Source of the DNA: DAOPZC01 sp035353175
GTDB lineage: Bacteria; Verrucomicrobiota; Kiritimatiellia; RFP12; UBA1067
Direction of reading: 5' to 3'
NCBI GenBank assembly: GCA_035353175.1
Contig: DAOPZC010000003.1
Location: 62,001-126,000 of the forward strand
Length of the DNA: 64,000 bases
In this document: positions 7,955-16,666 of the stretch, piece after piece
Position numbering within the stretch: position 1 is the first letter of the stretch
Layout of the letters: every line of letters starts with the position of its first letter
Notes under the pieces: generated by a model
What the model was told of the DNA's origin: nothing
The model's input: only the letters and a program-made list of their open reading frames with translations
Database searches by the model: none
Program-made: the position numbers and the translations under genes

Positions 7955-8046
7955 AATGAGGAGTTAGGAATGAGGAATGCGAAGGTGGCGAATTCCTGCT
8001 GGTGAAAGAGGATCGTAACTCCTAATTCCTGACTCCTAATTCCTAA
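7955..8046. repeat. GGAATTA/GGAGT repeat array with inverted arms
   Basis: Between murA and the ZIP gene lie several copies of AGGAATTAGGAGT-like sequence. Those near 8017-8046 are inverted relative to those near 7955-7980, so the region could fold as an imperfect hairpin. The same motif (ACTCCTCATTCCTGAC) appears at 3431-3446, in front of the ABC ATPase gene. Confidence 0.6.
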
Positions 8047-8051
8047 TTAGC

Positions 8052-9344
8052 TTAGTCGTTCACGCGCTCGATGCTCGCGCCCAGCCGCCGCAGTTCGACC
8101 TCGACCGACTCGTAGCCGCGGTCGATGCTGCCCGCGTTGTGGATCTGGGTCTCACCCTTCGCGCAGAGCGCGGCGATCAACAGCGCCATGCCCGCCCGGA
8201 TGTCGGGACTCGCCACGCGCGTGCCGTGAAGCGGCGCGGGGCCCGTCACCACCACGCGATGCGGGTCGCACTGCACGATGCGCGCGCCCATGCCGATCAG
8301 GTGGTCCACAAAGTACATGCGGCTTTCGAACATCTTCTCGAAGAAAAGCGTGGTGCCCCGCGTCTGCGTGGCCAGCACGATCAGCACGCTCATCAGGTCC
8401 GAAGGGAACATCGGCCACGGCCCGTCCTCGATCTTCGGGATCGCGTCGCCGAGGTCGTACGCCGTCTTGAGCCGCTGCCGGGCGGGGAGCTTGAGCGTCT
8501 TGGCCGCGCGGTCGATCACGCAGCGCACGCCGAAGCGTTTGAACGGCTTTTCCAGCGTCTCGAAATCGGCGGGCTCGATGTCCGCGATGGTCAGCTCGCC
8601 GCCGGTGACCAACGCCGCCGCCAGATAACTGCCCGCGTCGATGTAGTCCGGTCCGATCCGCTGCTCCGTGCCGTGCAGCGACTCGGCGCCCTCGATGGTC
8701 AGGCGGTTCGTGCCGAGGCCCTCGATCTTGCCGCCCATGGCGTTGATCATGCGGCAGAGATCCTGCACGTGCGGTTCGCACGCGGTGTTGTAGAGCGTGG
8801 TCGTGCCCTTGGCCAGCGCGGCCGCCATGATCAGGTTTTCGGTGGCGGTCACACTGGCCTCGTCCAGCAGGATCCGCTGCGCCTCGAGGCGCTTGGCGGC
8901 CTTGAAGATGTACGTGCCGTTGGTGCGGACCGCCGCGCCGAGCTGGCGGAAGCCGTCGAGGTGGGTGTCGATGCGGCGGCGGCCGATCACGTCGCCGCCC
9001 GGCGGATAGAGCTTGGCCGAGCCGCAACGGGCCAGCAGCGGCCCCGCGAACAGGATGGAGGAGCGCACCTTGCCGCAGAGCGCCCTGTTGAGATGTGTGC
9101 TCTTGACGCGCTTGGCGCAGATTCGGACCGTGTGTGCCTCGGCGTTCAGGTCGACGTCGGCGCCCATGTCGGAGAGCAGCTCCAGCATGGTGCGGACATC
9201 CGCGATGAGCGGCAGATTGCTCAACGTCACGGGCTCGGGCGTCAGCAGGCTCGCGGCCAGCATCGGGAGCGCGGCGTTCTTGTTGCCGGGCACGCAATGG
9301 ACGCCGCTCACCGGCTTGCCGCCTTTAATGACAAATCGGGACAT
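8052..9344 (-). CDS. murA: UDP-N-acetylglucosamine 1-carboxyvinyltransferase
   Basis: The 430-residue enzyme transfers enolpyruvate from PEP to UDP-GlcNAc, the first committed step of peptidoglycan synthesis. Family marks are GNKNAALPM with Lys22 and Asn23, VRSSILFAGPLLAR, the active-site loop PPGGDVIGRR and the late RAGMALLIAAL. The start MSRFVIKGG at 9344 fits the family; longer upstream reading has no similarity. The loop residue equivalent to E. coli Cys115 is Asp118. This substitution is known in Mycobacterium, Chlamydia and Borrelia, where it confers intrinsic fosfomycin insensitivity. No clear ribosome site precedes the ATG. It lies downstream of the protease gene. Confidence 0.97.
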   Translation of the reverse strand: MSRFVIKGGKPVSGVHCVPGNKNAALPMLAASLLTPEPVTLSNLPLIADVRTMLELLSDMGADVDLNAEAHTVRICAKRVKSTHLNRALCGKVRSSILFAGPLLARCGSAKLYPPGGDVIGRRRIDTHLDGFRQLGAAVRTNGTYIFKAAKRLEAQRILLDEASVTATENLIMAAALAKGTTTLYNTACEPHVQDLCRMINAMGGKIEGLGTNRLTIEGAESLHGTEQRIGPDYIDAGSYLAAALVTGGELTIADIEPADFETLEKPFKRFGVRCVIDRAAKTLKLPARQRLKTAYDLGDAIPKIEDGPWPMFPSDLMSVLIVLATQTRGTTLFFEKMFESRMYFVDHLIGMGARIVQCDPHRVVVTGPAPLHGTRVASPDIRAGMALLIAALCAKGETQIHNAGSIDRGYESVEVELRRLGASIERVND

Positions 9345-9481
9345 ATTTTGGGATTCGCTGGTTAAAAGGATCACTCGCGCCCAAAGGCGCTGCTGAAAGG
9401 GTTCTGAAACACGGTTAGCAAAGCAAAAAACGGAGCAAAAGAGAATACAAAAAGGAGGCGCGACGCCGAATCGGAGCCGGA

Positions 9482-10660
9482 TCACCCGCCGTGGGGCTTC
9501 CCCATGCCCTTGACCTTCGCCTCGGCGGCTTTGACGGCCGCGTCATACAGCCCTTTGGCCCAGGCGGGGAGACGCTCGCGCATTTCGGTGGAGGGTTTGC
9601 CTGCGGCGAGTTCACGTCCCGCTTTGTCTTCGACGCGGACCGTGAAACGGAGCGGATCGTCGCTGCGCACCTCCGCAATGGCCGCGCCCTCCGGGCCTTC
9701 GCTCTTGATAGAGTGGATGTCGACGGTGGCCCCGTGGTCGGCGTCGGGCGTCAACGCGGCGGCGACGGCCTCGGGCGTCATCGTGCCCGTATACGGCTCC
9801 GTGAAGTGCGCGAGAATCGTCGCGGCCGGGATGGCGGAGTGCACGTCGTAGGTCGCCGCGTCCGCCTTGAGTGTCTCGAAGCTGTCAAGCATGCCGACCG
9901 CGTTGCCGGCGGCGTCCATAACGGCCCCACCGCTGAATCCGCCGATGGAGCCGATCATCAGATGCAGGCGGGTGAGCTTGTCCATGCCCGTGCCGGCCTT
10001 CAGGCCGTAGCGGGCGATGACCCCTTCGACGGTGAAGAAATACTTGCCCAGCGGGTGCCCGAGCGCCCTCACCTTCATGCCCGCCGGCGCGTCCGTCCGC
10101 AGCGGCAGCACCGCATCGCCCGCGCCCTCGACCTGAAGAAAAGCCAAGTCCTCCAAAGGATAAACCGCCAGAATCTTCGCGATCTTCACGGTCTGCCCGT
10201 CCACCGTCACGCCGACCGCCGCGAACGGTTCGGCGAGTCCCTTGAACGCGTGGAAGCAGGTGACCGCCACGTCCTTGTGAACCAGGAACGCGACGCCCAG
10301 CCGCGCGCTGTTGCCCGCACGGTAATCTTTTTCGGAAAGGATGGTGAGGGCGAACGCCGCCCGCACGGCGCGCGCATGGAACGTCCGGTCGTCCAGCACG
10401 TCGGTGTCGGGGAGTCGGGGCGATAGGCCGAGCGGCTCGCGCCGGTTCATGGCCTCCGCCAAATCCCGGGACGCGAACGTTTCTTTTTTGGCGAACGCCT
10501 CGCTCCGGCCGGCTTTACCCAGGCGCGCATAGAGCGCATCGTCCACGGGCCGTTCCACGCTCCCGCCCAGCGCCGGCGCGTCGGCGGACGCCGCCGTCGA
10601 GACGGCAAGTATCACCGCGGAGAACACGCGCGACACCACCCTGTTTGCGTCAGATCTCAT
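9482..10660 (-). CDS. Secreted trypsin-like (S1-type) serine protease
   Basis: A 392-residue protein with a Sec signal peptide (residues 1 to about 26). The chymotrypsin-fold catalytic triad is visible: His137 (TCFHAF), Asp171 (YPLEDLAFL) and Ser243 (GFSGGA), so it should be an active periplasmic or extracellular endopeptidase of the trypsin/HtrA type. No PDZ domain is seen. The C-terminal 100 residues are of unknown fold. It starts 9 bp after the stop of a small membrane protein gene (10670-11242) and is probably co-transcribed with it. The target proteins are unknown. Confidence 0.87.
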   Translation of the reverse strand: MRSDANRVVSRVFSAVILAVSTAASADAPALGGSVERPVDDALYARLGKAGRSEAFAKKETFASRDLAEAMNRREPLGLSPRLPDTDVLDDRTFHARAVRAAFALTILSEKDYRAGNSARLGVAFLVHKDVAVTCFHAFKGLAEPFAAVGVTVDGQTVKIAKILAVYPLEDLAFLQVEGAGDAVLPLRTDAPAGMKVRALGHPLGKYFFTVEGVIARYGLKAGTGMDKLTRLHLMIGSIGGFSGGAVMDAAGNAVGMLDSFETLKADAATYDVHSAIPAATILAHFTEPYTGTMTPEAVAAALTPDADHGATVDIHSIKSEGPEGAAIAEVRSDDPLRFTVRVEDKAGRELAAGKPSTEMRERLPAWAKGLYDAAVKAAEAKVKGMGKPHGG

Positions 10661-10669
10661 CCGTCACCC

Positions 10670-11242
10670 TCAAAAGCCGTACTTGCTCTTGACCGTCTCG
10701 AAGAGCCACTCCTTTTCCACTTCGGTCAACCCGACCCCGACATCTCGCCGTTCGATGCCAATGTCGACAGTCAGCCATCCGCCGCTGAGCTTGAGCGTCC
10801 GGATCTGCGGCAGCGTCAGCGACACCTGCCGCCGCTTGGGCAGAAAAGTTTTACTGAACGATCTGCTCTGCATCGAATTCGGATCGATCTTGAAAGGATG
10901 ACGGCCGGTGTCGTAATCGATGGAGGACGAATTGAGCACCAGCGTTTCGGGCACCGCCGGCCGCAGCAGGCACACCAGAAAGAGGATCGCCATCACGCCG
11001 CCGGCCGTCCAAGCGATCAGCCAAAAAATCTGAAACGCGTCAGCCGCACCGACGTTTAGGCCTTTCTTGAACAGGTCGCCGGCCACCCGCCACCAGCCGA
11101 CCCCCCAACCGCCCAGCCACGCCATGAGGAAAACCGCGGGAAAAATCCGCATCGCCCCGTTCGACGGCAGGGGCAACACGTACCGCGGAAACCCCCGCTC
11201 ATCCGTGGTCACGATAATTTTCGACTCTTGCGGCAACTGCAT
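10670..11242 (-). CDS. Small membrane protein with two transmembrane segments
   Basis: No family recognised. The 190-residue protein has two hydrophobic segments (about residues 32-55 and 70-95) after a short hydrophilic N-terminus, then a soluble C-terminal domain with basic residues (KRRQVSLTLPQIRTLKL), resembling PH-like/DUF membrane-anchored proteins. The start at 11242 is chosen because GAGGGGGG precedes it. It leads a two-gene operon with the trypsin-like protease, which may mean it is the protease partner or regulator; that is inferred from position only. Confidence 0.7.
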   Translation of the reverse strand: MQLPQESKIIVTTDERGFPRYVLPLPSNGAMRIFPAVFLMAWLGGWGVGWWRVAGDLFKKGLNVGAADAFQIFWLIAWTAGGVMAILFLVCLLRPAVPETLVLNSSSIDYDTGRHPFKIDPNSMQSRSFSKTFLPKRRQVSLTLPQIRTLKLSGGWLTVDIGIERRDVGVGLTEVEKEWLFETVKSKYGF

Positions 11243-11265
11243 ATTCCGCCCCCCTCGTTGCACAG

Positions 11266-11294
11266 ACAATAACAAAGCCCCTTGCGCAATTCAA
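11266..11294 (-). promoter_or_regulatory. Promoter of the membrane protein-protease operon
   Basis: Minus-strand TTGAAT (11289-11294), 17-bp spacer, TATTGT (11266-11271), about 24 bases ahead of the start at 11242. Confidence 0.6.
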
Positions 11295-11318
11295 CGCTTC
11301 GTGCCCGCCGCTGCGGGT

Positions 11319-11347
11319 TTGACCCGTCATCCTTGGCTATGTTATGT
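11319..11347 (+). promoter_or_regulatory. Promoter of the glycosidase-like gene
   Basis: TTGACC (11319-11324), 17-bp spacer, TTATGT (11342-11347). It is divergent from the promoter at 11266-11294 with their -35 boxes only 24 bp apart, so the two units could share control. Confidence 0.65.
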
Positions 11348-11390
11348 TTCGTTTATTATTTTCAGAAAACGAACAAGGGAGACGGTTTTC

Positions 11391-14300
11391 ATGCTGGACC
11401 CGAGATACCGATCGACGCTCATTCTCGCAGCAGCCTTTTTCCTCTGCATCTCAACGAGTCGCTCCGAGCCGCCCAAAGCCCTCGCCGACGTCCGCGTCTT
11501 CGCGGTCTATGAGCCGGTCATGAGCCGCCAGGACGTCGAGCTTTTGGCGCGCGTCCATCCCGATTTCGTCTGCCGAGGCTGGTTCAAGTGGCACCACACC
11601 CCCGACTGGCGCGCGTACACCCCGCTCGCACAGGCCTGCGCCGAACAGGGCATTCTGCTACAGGGCGGCATCACCCTCTCGGCGATCTATCCCGGCGAGA
11701 ACGGCATGGACGACGCGGCCTTCCGCGATTTCGCAACCCACGGCACCGACGGGCAACCCTACCACTGCCGCATGGCGGACAACGGCGGCTGGTACCAGCT
11801 CAGCCTCTATAACCCGAAAGTGATCGCGTATCTCAAGCGCGAGGTGCGCCTGCAGATCGACGCCGGCGCGGTCGGCATCTGGTACGACGAGATCGAAGGT
11901 TTCTACGACTGGAACCCGACCGAAGGCTACGACCCTTACGCCTGCGCCGCGTTCCGCGACTGGCTGATCCGCAAATACTGCGGCGGCCAAGGCTGGCGCG
12001 AGAACGACCCGCGCTGGCAGACGCAGTTCGGCATCGATCTCGCGAAACACGGCGGCACCATCCGCACCTTCGACTATCTGCGCCACCTCCAGATCACGCC
12101 CGGCCGAGACGGTCAACCCCTCGCGGCCAATCCGGCGCAAGGCCACCCGCGCGCCTGGGCAACCTCTGCCAACCCGCTCTACCGCGAGTGGGGCTTCGCG
12201 TGGGACCGCAAGGCCGCCGGCACCTTCCGTTTCGACACCGTGGCCGCGCTCTTTGCGGACATCCTCGCGGATGCCGACCGCTACGCCCGCGAACGTTACG
12301 GACGCACGCTGATCAACACCTACAACCACAACGGCACGGCGCGCCCCGGCGTCGCTTTCCTCCAGCCGCACAACGGCGCGCAGCCGCCGCTCCGCCACGG
12401 ACGCCTCGACGGGCGCGCCAGTTACCTCACCTACTATGAGGATCTCATCGCCGATGCCGCGGGCCCTTGCCCCGGCCAGCCCGTCGTCTTCTTCGTGGAC
12501 TGGCCCGGCGAGATCGACCGACTGGTCGCCCTGCCGCGCGCCGACCAGACCCACTTCTTCCGGATCTACATCCCCGAGGCGTATGCCGCCGGCGGCGAAT
12601 TTGCCCTGCCGCTGCGCGGCTACTCCTATGTGGCCGCCCGGCAAGGCACGCTGGCCGCGCTCACGCGCATGGCCGACTTCTACCGCGAGTACGCGCCCTT
12701 CCTGCGCGGCTCGAAGCCTGGGGGCGCGGGCGGCCTCGTCCGCGATGAGTTCGACCGACTCACGGTCCGTCTCCGTTCGACCGCAGCCGGCACCGCCGTC
12801 CACATCGTCAACCACGCCTTCTCCACGCGTGACGTCTGGCCTTCGCCCCGCACCAACCTCTGTGTGACGCTGCCCTGGAGCGCCGCCGCGCCAGATTCCG
12901 CCTTCGCCGTCTCTCCCGATTTTCCTGACCAGCGTCCCGTGCCGGTATCGCTCAAAGACGGACAGCTCACGCTCGACGTCGGAACCGTCACCTGCAGTGC
13001 GCTCGTGCTGTTGCCCGAGCCCGATGCCCTGCGCCCGCTCACCGGGACCGCACCGAGCGGCACCCACATCGTCGACCCGCACGGCCGCGCGATGGCGGTC
13101 GCGCGCGACGGCCGCTTCACGCTCTGGCTGCCGCCGTCCGAAGGCGTCGGTCTCTGGCGCCGCCTGCTGGGGCGCGAGGCGTGCGCCACGCGCGAGCTGA
13201 AGTGCCTGGAAACCGGCGAGCGCCAGCCCGCGCGCGACGGCGCCGTTTTCGCCGCGCCGCCTGCGGGCGGCTTCGCCTCCGGCCTGTTGCTCGACGGGTT
13301 CGGCATTCCTCTGCGCCACACCGCGCTGACCTGCGGCACGCACCGCTGGCACACCGACGCCTGGGGCCGCTACCGCGTGCCGTTGGCGCACGCCTCCGAC
13401 GCACCGCTGACGGTCTGCGGCGAGGACGGGGCCGTGCACACGCTGGCCCTGTCCGACCGCTTCACCGCCCTCCGCCTCTTACCTGCCCGCACCCGCATCG
13501 GCGACTTCGCCGCATCGCAGGGCGGATACTGGGCCAACTGGCCCGACAAGGAGCGGCTCCGCGGCGTGATCGCGCTCGCCCGCGAGCGCCACCAAGAGCG
13601 CGACGCACTGCGCTGCACCTTCTCGCCCTCGCCATCCGTTCCGTGGTCGAACATCAACTCGCCCGCCTTCACCCTCGAAACGGCGGACGCGGTCGAAGTG
13701 GTTTACGCAGGCGACGGCACAACGCGCACCGTCCACGCCGTGCTGCATGCGAACGGCCGCTTCTACCGCGCGCCGCTCGACCTCTCCGCTACAGGGTGGA
13801 CCGTCAAGCGCATCGCGCTCGGCGAGTTTCGCGACGACCAGGGCGCGCCGTTCGACCCCGCCGCGCACACCGGCACCGCCGCCTTCCAGCTCGCACCGGC
13901 GGGCCTCGGCACCGCGCCCGCCACGCTCTGGCTGCACCGCGTCGCGCTCGTCACCGACACCCCCGTCGTGACGCTGTGGCAGAGCGACGCCGCCTTTGAC
14001 GACGCGGACGTCGACCACCTGCGCGCGGACCACCGCCCGCAACCGCCTCCGCCCCGCGCCGCAGCGCGGCAGCCGCTGGCGCGCTTCACCGACCCGGCCG
14101 CGCGCCACCTCGCCAACTGGGCCGAGAAGAGCGCGGCAGACAAACCGCTGGTCGCCATCGAGCGAGTGGCGCCGCCGGCCTCGCCGCCCTTCCTGCGGAT
14201 CACCCTGGCTGCGGGCGAGTGCGCGTGGGGCAACGCCAACATTCCGCTGCCCGCGGACAAACTCGCCGGGACGAGCGGCCTCGCCCTGCGGCTGCGCCAC

Positions 14301-14564
14301 TCGCCTGCGACCGAGGATGTGACGGTCGCGCTCCACACGTCCGTCGACGGGAAAAACGCGTTCTTTCAGACGAACGTCGAAGCCGGTGAAACGTGGAGCG
14401 AACAGACGGTGCGCTGGGCCGAGTTCCGCACGGAATCCGGACGCGCTTTCACCCCTCAGACAGGCCCCTTCCTCAACCTCCAGATCTGCCGTCCGCCGCA
14501 CCTGCTGAAACGCGCGCTCGTGATCGAAATCGACGCCGTCGACACCTTCGTTGAAACTCCTTAA
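11391..14564 (+). CDS. Secreted glycosidase-like TIM-barrel protein with C-terminal carbohydrate-binding-like region
   Basis: A 1057-residue protein starting at the ATG at 11391, after GGGAG. Residues 1-25 are a signal peptide. The first 500 residues look like a (beta/alpha)8 barrel: DVRVFAVYEP, GWFKWHHTPDW, and an acidic motif GIWYDEIEGFYDW typical of glycosidase or alpha-galactosidase-like active sites. The middle part (about 520-720) is beta-rich, and the last 300 residues contain two beta-sandwich-like stretches resembling carbohydrate-binding domains. I cannot assign a CAZy family. It is followed 30 bp later by a glycerophosphodiesterase in the same transcription direction. Confidence 0.72.
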   Translation: MLDPRYRSTLILAAAFFLCISTSRSEPPKALADVRVFAVYEPVMSRQDVELLARVHPDFVCRGWFKWHHTPDWRAYTPLAQACAEQGILLQGGITLSAIYPGENGMDDAAFRDFATHGTDGQPYHCRMADNGGWYQLSLYNPKVIAYLKREVRLQIDAGAVGIWYDEIEGFYDWNPTEGYDPYACAAFRDWLIRKYCGGQGWRENDPRWQTQFGIDLAKHGGTIRTFDYLRHLQITPGRDGQPLAANPAQGHPRAWATSANPLYREWGFAWDRKAAGTFRFDTVAALFADILADADRYARERYGRTLINTYNHNGTARPGVAFLQPHNGAQPPLRHGRLDGRASYLTYYEDLIADAAGPCPGQPVVFFVDWPGEIDRLVALPRADQTHFFRIYIPEAYAAGGEFALPLRGYSYVAARQGTLAALTRMADFYREYAPFLRGSKPGGAGGLVRDEFDRLTVRLRSTAAGTAVHIVNHAFSTRDVWPSPRTNLCVTLPWSAAAPDSAFAVSPDFPDQRPVPVSLKDGQLTLDVGTVTCSALVLLPEPDALRPLTGTAPSGTHIVDPHGRAMAVARDGRFTLWLPPSEGVGLWRRLLGREACATRELKCLETGERQPARDGAVFAAPPAGGFASGLLLDGFGIPLRHTALTCGTHRWHTDAWGRYRVPLAHASDAPLTVCGEDGAVHTLALSDRFTALRLLPARTRIGDFAASQGGYWANWPDKERLRGVIALARERHQERDALRCTFSPSPSVPWSNINSPAFTLETADAVEVVYAGDGTTRTVHAVLHANGRFYRAPLDLSATGWTVKRIALGEFRDDQGAPFDPAAHTGTAAFQLAPAGLGTAPATLWLHRVALVTDTPVVTLWQSDAAFDDADVDHLRADHRPQPPPPRAAARQPLARFTDPAARHLANWAEKSAADKPLVAIERVAPPASPPFLRITLAAGECAWGNANIPLPADKLAGTSGLALRLRHSPATEDVTVALHTSVDGKNAFFQTNVEAGETWSEQTVRWAEFRTESGRAFTPQTGPFLNLQICRPPHLLKRALVIEIDAVDTFVETP

Positions 14565-14594
14565 ACGTGCACGTCGTTCAACCCGGAGTCAGCC

Positions 14595-15404
14595 ATGAAA
14601 CGCTTCTTCCTTTCATTCGCCTTCTGCTCCCTCATCGCACACGCAGAGGCCCCCGCTTTTCTGAACAACGGCGTGACCGCGCACCGCGGCAATTCGGGCG
14701 AGTGCCCTGAAAATACCCTGTCGGCCTTCGAAAGCGCGATTGCCGTCGGTGCGGACTGGATCGAGACCGACCTCTACCTCACCAAGGACGGCCAGCTCGT
14801 CATTTCCCACGACCGGGACACCGGCCACACCGGCGACAAGAAGCTCAGCGTCACGAATTCGACCTACGCCGAGCTCCTGACGGTCGACGTGGCCACCGGC
14901 TTCCGCACGCGCAAAAAACTCACATTCGTCGAGTGTCCTCCCGCCCGTATACCGCTGTTCGCCGATGTCCTGAAGCTGATCGTAAAGCAGGACCGCACGC
15001 GCCTCTCGATCCAGCCCAAAAACGAATGCGTGCAGGCCGCCTTCGACGTGATCCGCGAGCTGAAAGCCGAGCGATGGGTCGGCTTCAACGACGGCAGCCT
15101 CAACAAAATGCGGCAGGTCAAAACGCAGTCGAAAGCCGTGCCGGTCTTTTGGGACCGCGACGCAAAAACCGATATCGACGCGGACATCAGGACCGCGCGC
15201 GAAGAAGGCTTCGAAGCCATCGTCGTGAACGCCAAAGGACTCACGAAGGACAAGGTCGACAAAATCCGCGCGGCCGGTCTAGAAGCCGGCGTCTGGACCG
15301 TGAACAGCGAGGCCGAGCTGAAGGCTTTTCTCGCGCTCGGGGTAGCGCGCATCTACACCGACTATCCCGAGAGGCTGCTGCGCCTGAAAGCCCAGATGAA
15401 GTAG
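14595..15404 (+). CDS. Glycerophosphodiester phosphodiesterase, secreted
   Basis: The 269-residue protein carries a signal peptide (1-18) and the GDPD active-site set: His30-Arg31 (AHRG), Glu39-Asn40 (ECPENTLSAF), Glu57 and Asp59 (WIETDLYL) and His72 (SHDRD). The family hydrolyses glycerophosphodiesters such as glycerophosphocholine to glycerol 3-phosphate and an alcohol, with a divalent metal. Being exported it probably scavenges phospholipid head groups or teichoic-type polymers. It lies 30 bp after the glycosidase-like gene and is probably co-transcribed. GGAG precedes the ATG. Confidence 0.93.
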   Translation: MKRFFLSFAFCSLIAHAEAPAFLNNGVTAHRGNSGECPENTLSAFESAIAVGADWIETDLYLTKDGQLVISHDRDTGHTGDKKLSVTNSTYAELLTVDVATGFRTRKKLTFVECPPARIPLFADVLKLIVKQDRTRLSIQPKNECVQAAFDVIRELKAERWVGFNDGSLNKMRQVKTQSKAVPVFWDRDAKTDIDADIRTAREEGFEAIVVNAKGLTKDKVDKIRAAGLEAGVWTVNSEAELKAFLALGVARIYTDYPERLLRLKAQMK

Positions 15405-15431
15405 CCGCCGGACCCCGCAAGGCTCCGGCCT

Positions 15432-16592
15432 TCACCGCTTCTCTGCGAAATCTTCAGACGTCAGCACACCGTCACCGTTGCGGTCGAGGCGCGGAAACAT
15501 CGGCTGCGGACCCTTGAACTCCTCGCGCGTGACGCGGCCGTCGCCGTCCGCGTCTTCCCGCGCCTTGACCTGTTCGAACGTGGGCCGCCGCTTTTGGGCC
15601 CCGTCTTTGCCAGCCGGCCCGGGCCTTGTCCCAGCCTCCCCGACCGCCTCGCTCGAGGTGCAGCTCGACTCTGCGTGCGGACGTTCCGCCGACTTGAGCC
15701 ACCTGTCAAAGAAGGCGTTGACCCTATCCGTGATCTCGCCGCCACCGAAACCTTGGCCATGTCCCGCGCCTTGGATCGTATGGAACTGGACGTTGCCACC
15801 CGCCTTTTTGAGCGCCTCATACAGCAGCTCACTCTGATGGTGCGGCACCAGTGGATCGGCGTCGCCGTGCACGATCAGGAAAGGCGGCAGGGCGTTTATG
15901 GACACATATGTGATCGGATTCACGCGCGTTGCTTTGGCCTTGTTTTTCTGGATCGGCCCGCCGATCAGACTGGCCTCCGGCGACGCCGCGTCGTCATGCT
16001 TGAACGGCGCGCCCGGACGCGCATGGCTGTCCATCTGCAAGAGATCGGTCGGCCCGAAAAAGTCGCACACCGCCTGCACGCGGCTGGAAACATCGAGATT
16101 CGCTCCGACATCGAAAGCCTTCTCGTCGCCGCTCGTGCCGAGCAGCGCGACCAAGTGACCGCCCGCCGAGCTGCCCCACACGCCGAAGCGATCCGGATCG
16201 ACCCCGAACTCCTTGGCGTGCGCTCGCAGCCAGCGAATCGCAGCCTTGCAGTCTTCGATCTGCGCGGGAAAAATGGCGTCACCGCTCAGCCGATAGCCGA
16301 CGCTGGCCACCGCATACCCCCGCTGCACAAAGCCCTGCCGCAGCGGCGGGCATCCGTCCTTGCTGCCGCCCTTCCAGCCTCCGCCGTGAATCCAGATGAC
16401 CACCGGCAACGCGTTCGTCGCCCGCTCCGGCATATAGAGGTCCAGCTTCTGGCGCGCGTGTCCGTTCTCGACATACGTAAGATCCCGCAAGGCCTTGACG
16501 CCTTCGGGAACAAAAGCCGCACCGGCGGAAGGCTGAGCCTGCGCGAGCCCTGCCAGAACGAATGCGGCCGCAAAAGAAGATGAGGTTTTCAT
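15432..16592 (-). CDS. Secreted alpha/beta-hydrolase (esterase) with C-terminal EF-hand pair
   Basis: A 386-residue protein with a signal peptide (1-20). The esterase domain (about 35-300) has the oxyanion motif HGGGW (69-73), the nucleophile Ser142 in GSSAG, the acid Asp246 (HGDADPL) and His278 (GAGHG), matching the BD-FAE/COG0657 family that removes acetyl or feruloyl groups from polysaccharides. After a linker, residues about 350-380 contain two calcium-binding EF-hand loops (DADGDGRVTREEF and DRNGDGVLTSEDF). The gene is 75 bp downstream of the metallo-beta-lactamase-fold gene and converges with the glycerophosphodiesterase gene. Confidence 0.9.
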   Translation of the reverse strand: MKTSSSFAAAFVLAGLAQAQPSAGAAFVPEGVKALRDLTYVENGHARQKLDLYMPERATNALPVVIWIHGGGWKGGSKDGCPPLRQGFVQRGYAVASVGYRLSGDAIFPAQIEDCKAAIRWLRAHAKEFGVDPDRFGVWGSSAGGHLVALLGTSGDEKAFDVGANLDVSSRVQAVCDFFGPTDLLQMDSHARPGAPFKHDDAASPEASLIGGPIQKNKAKATRVNPITYVSINALPPFLIVHGDADPLVPHHQSELLYEALKKAGGNVQFHTIQGAGHGQGFGGGEITDRVNAFFDRWLKSAERPHAESSCTSSEAVGEAGTRPGPAGKDGAQKRRPTFEQVKAREDADGDGRVTREEFKGPQPMFPRLDRNGDGVLTSEDFAEKR

Positions 16593-16666
16593 AGCCGCTT
16601 GAACGGACGATCCGGCAACATATTGGGGCGTTTAACAGGAAATTAGAGCCGTCCCCGCCGGCCGCT

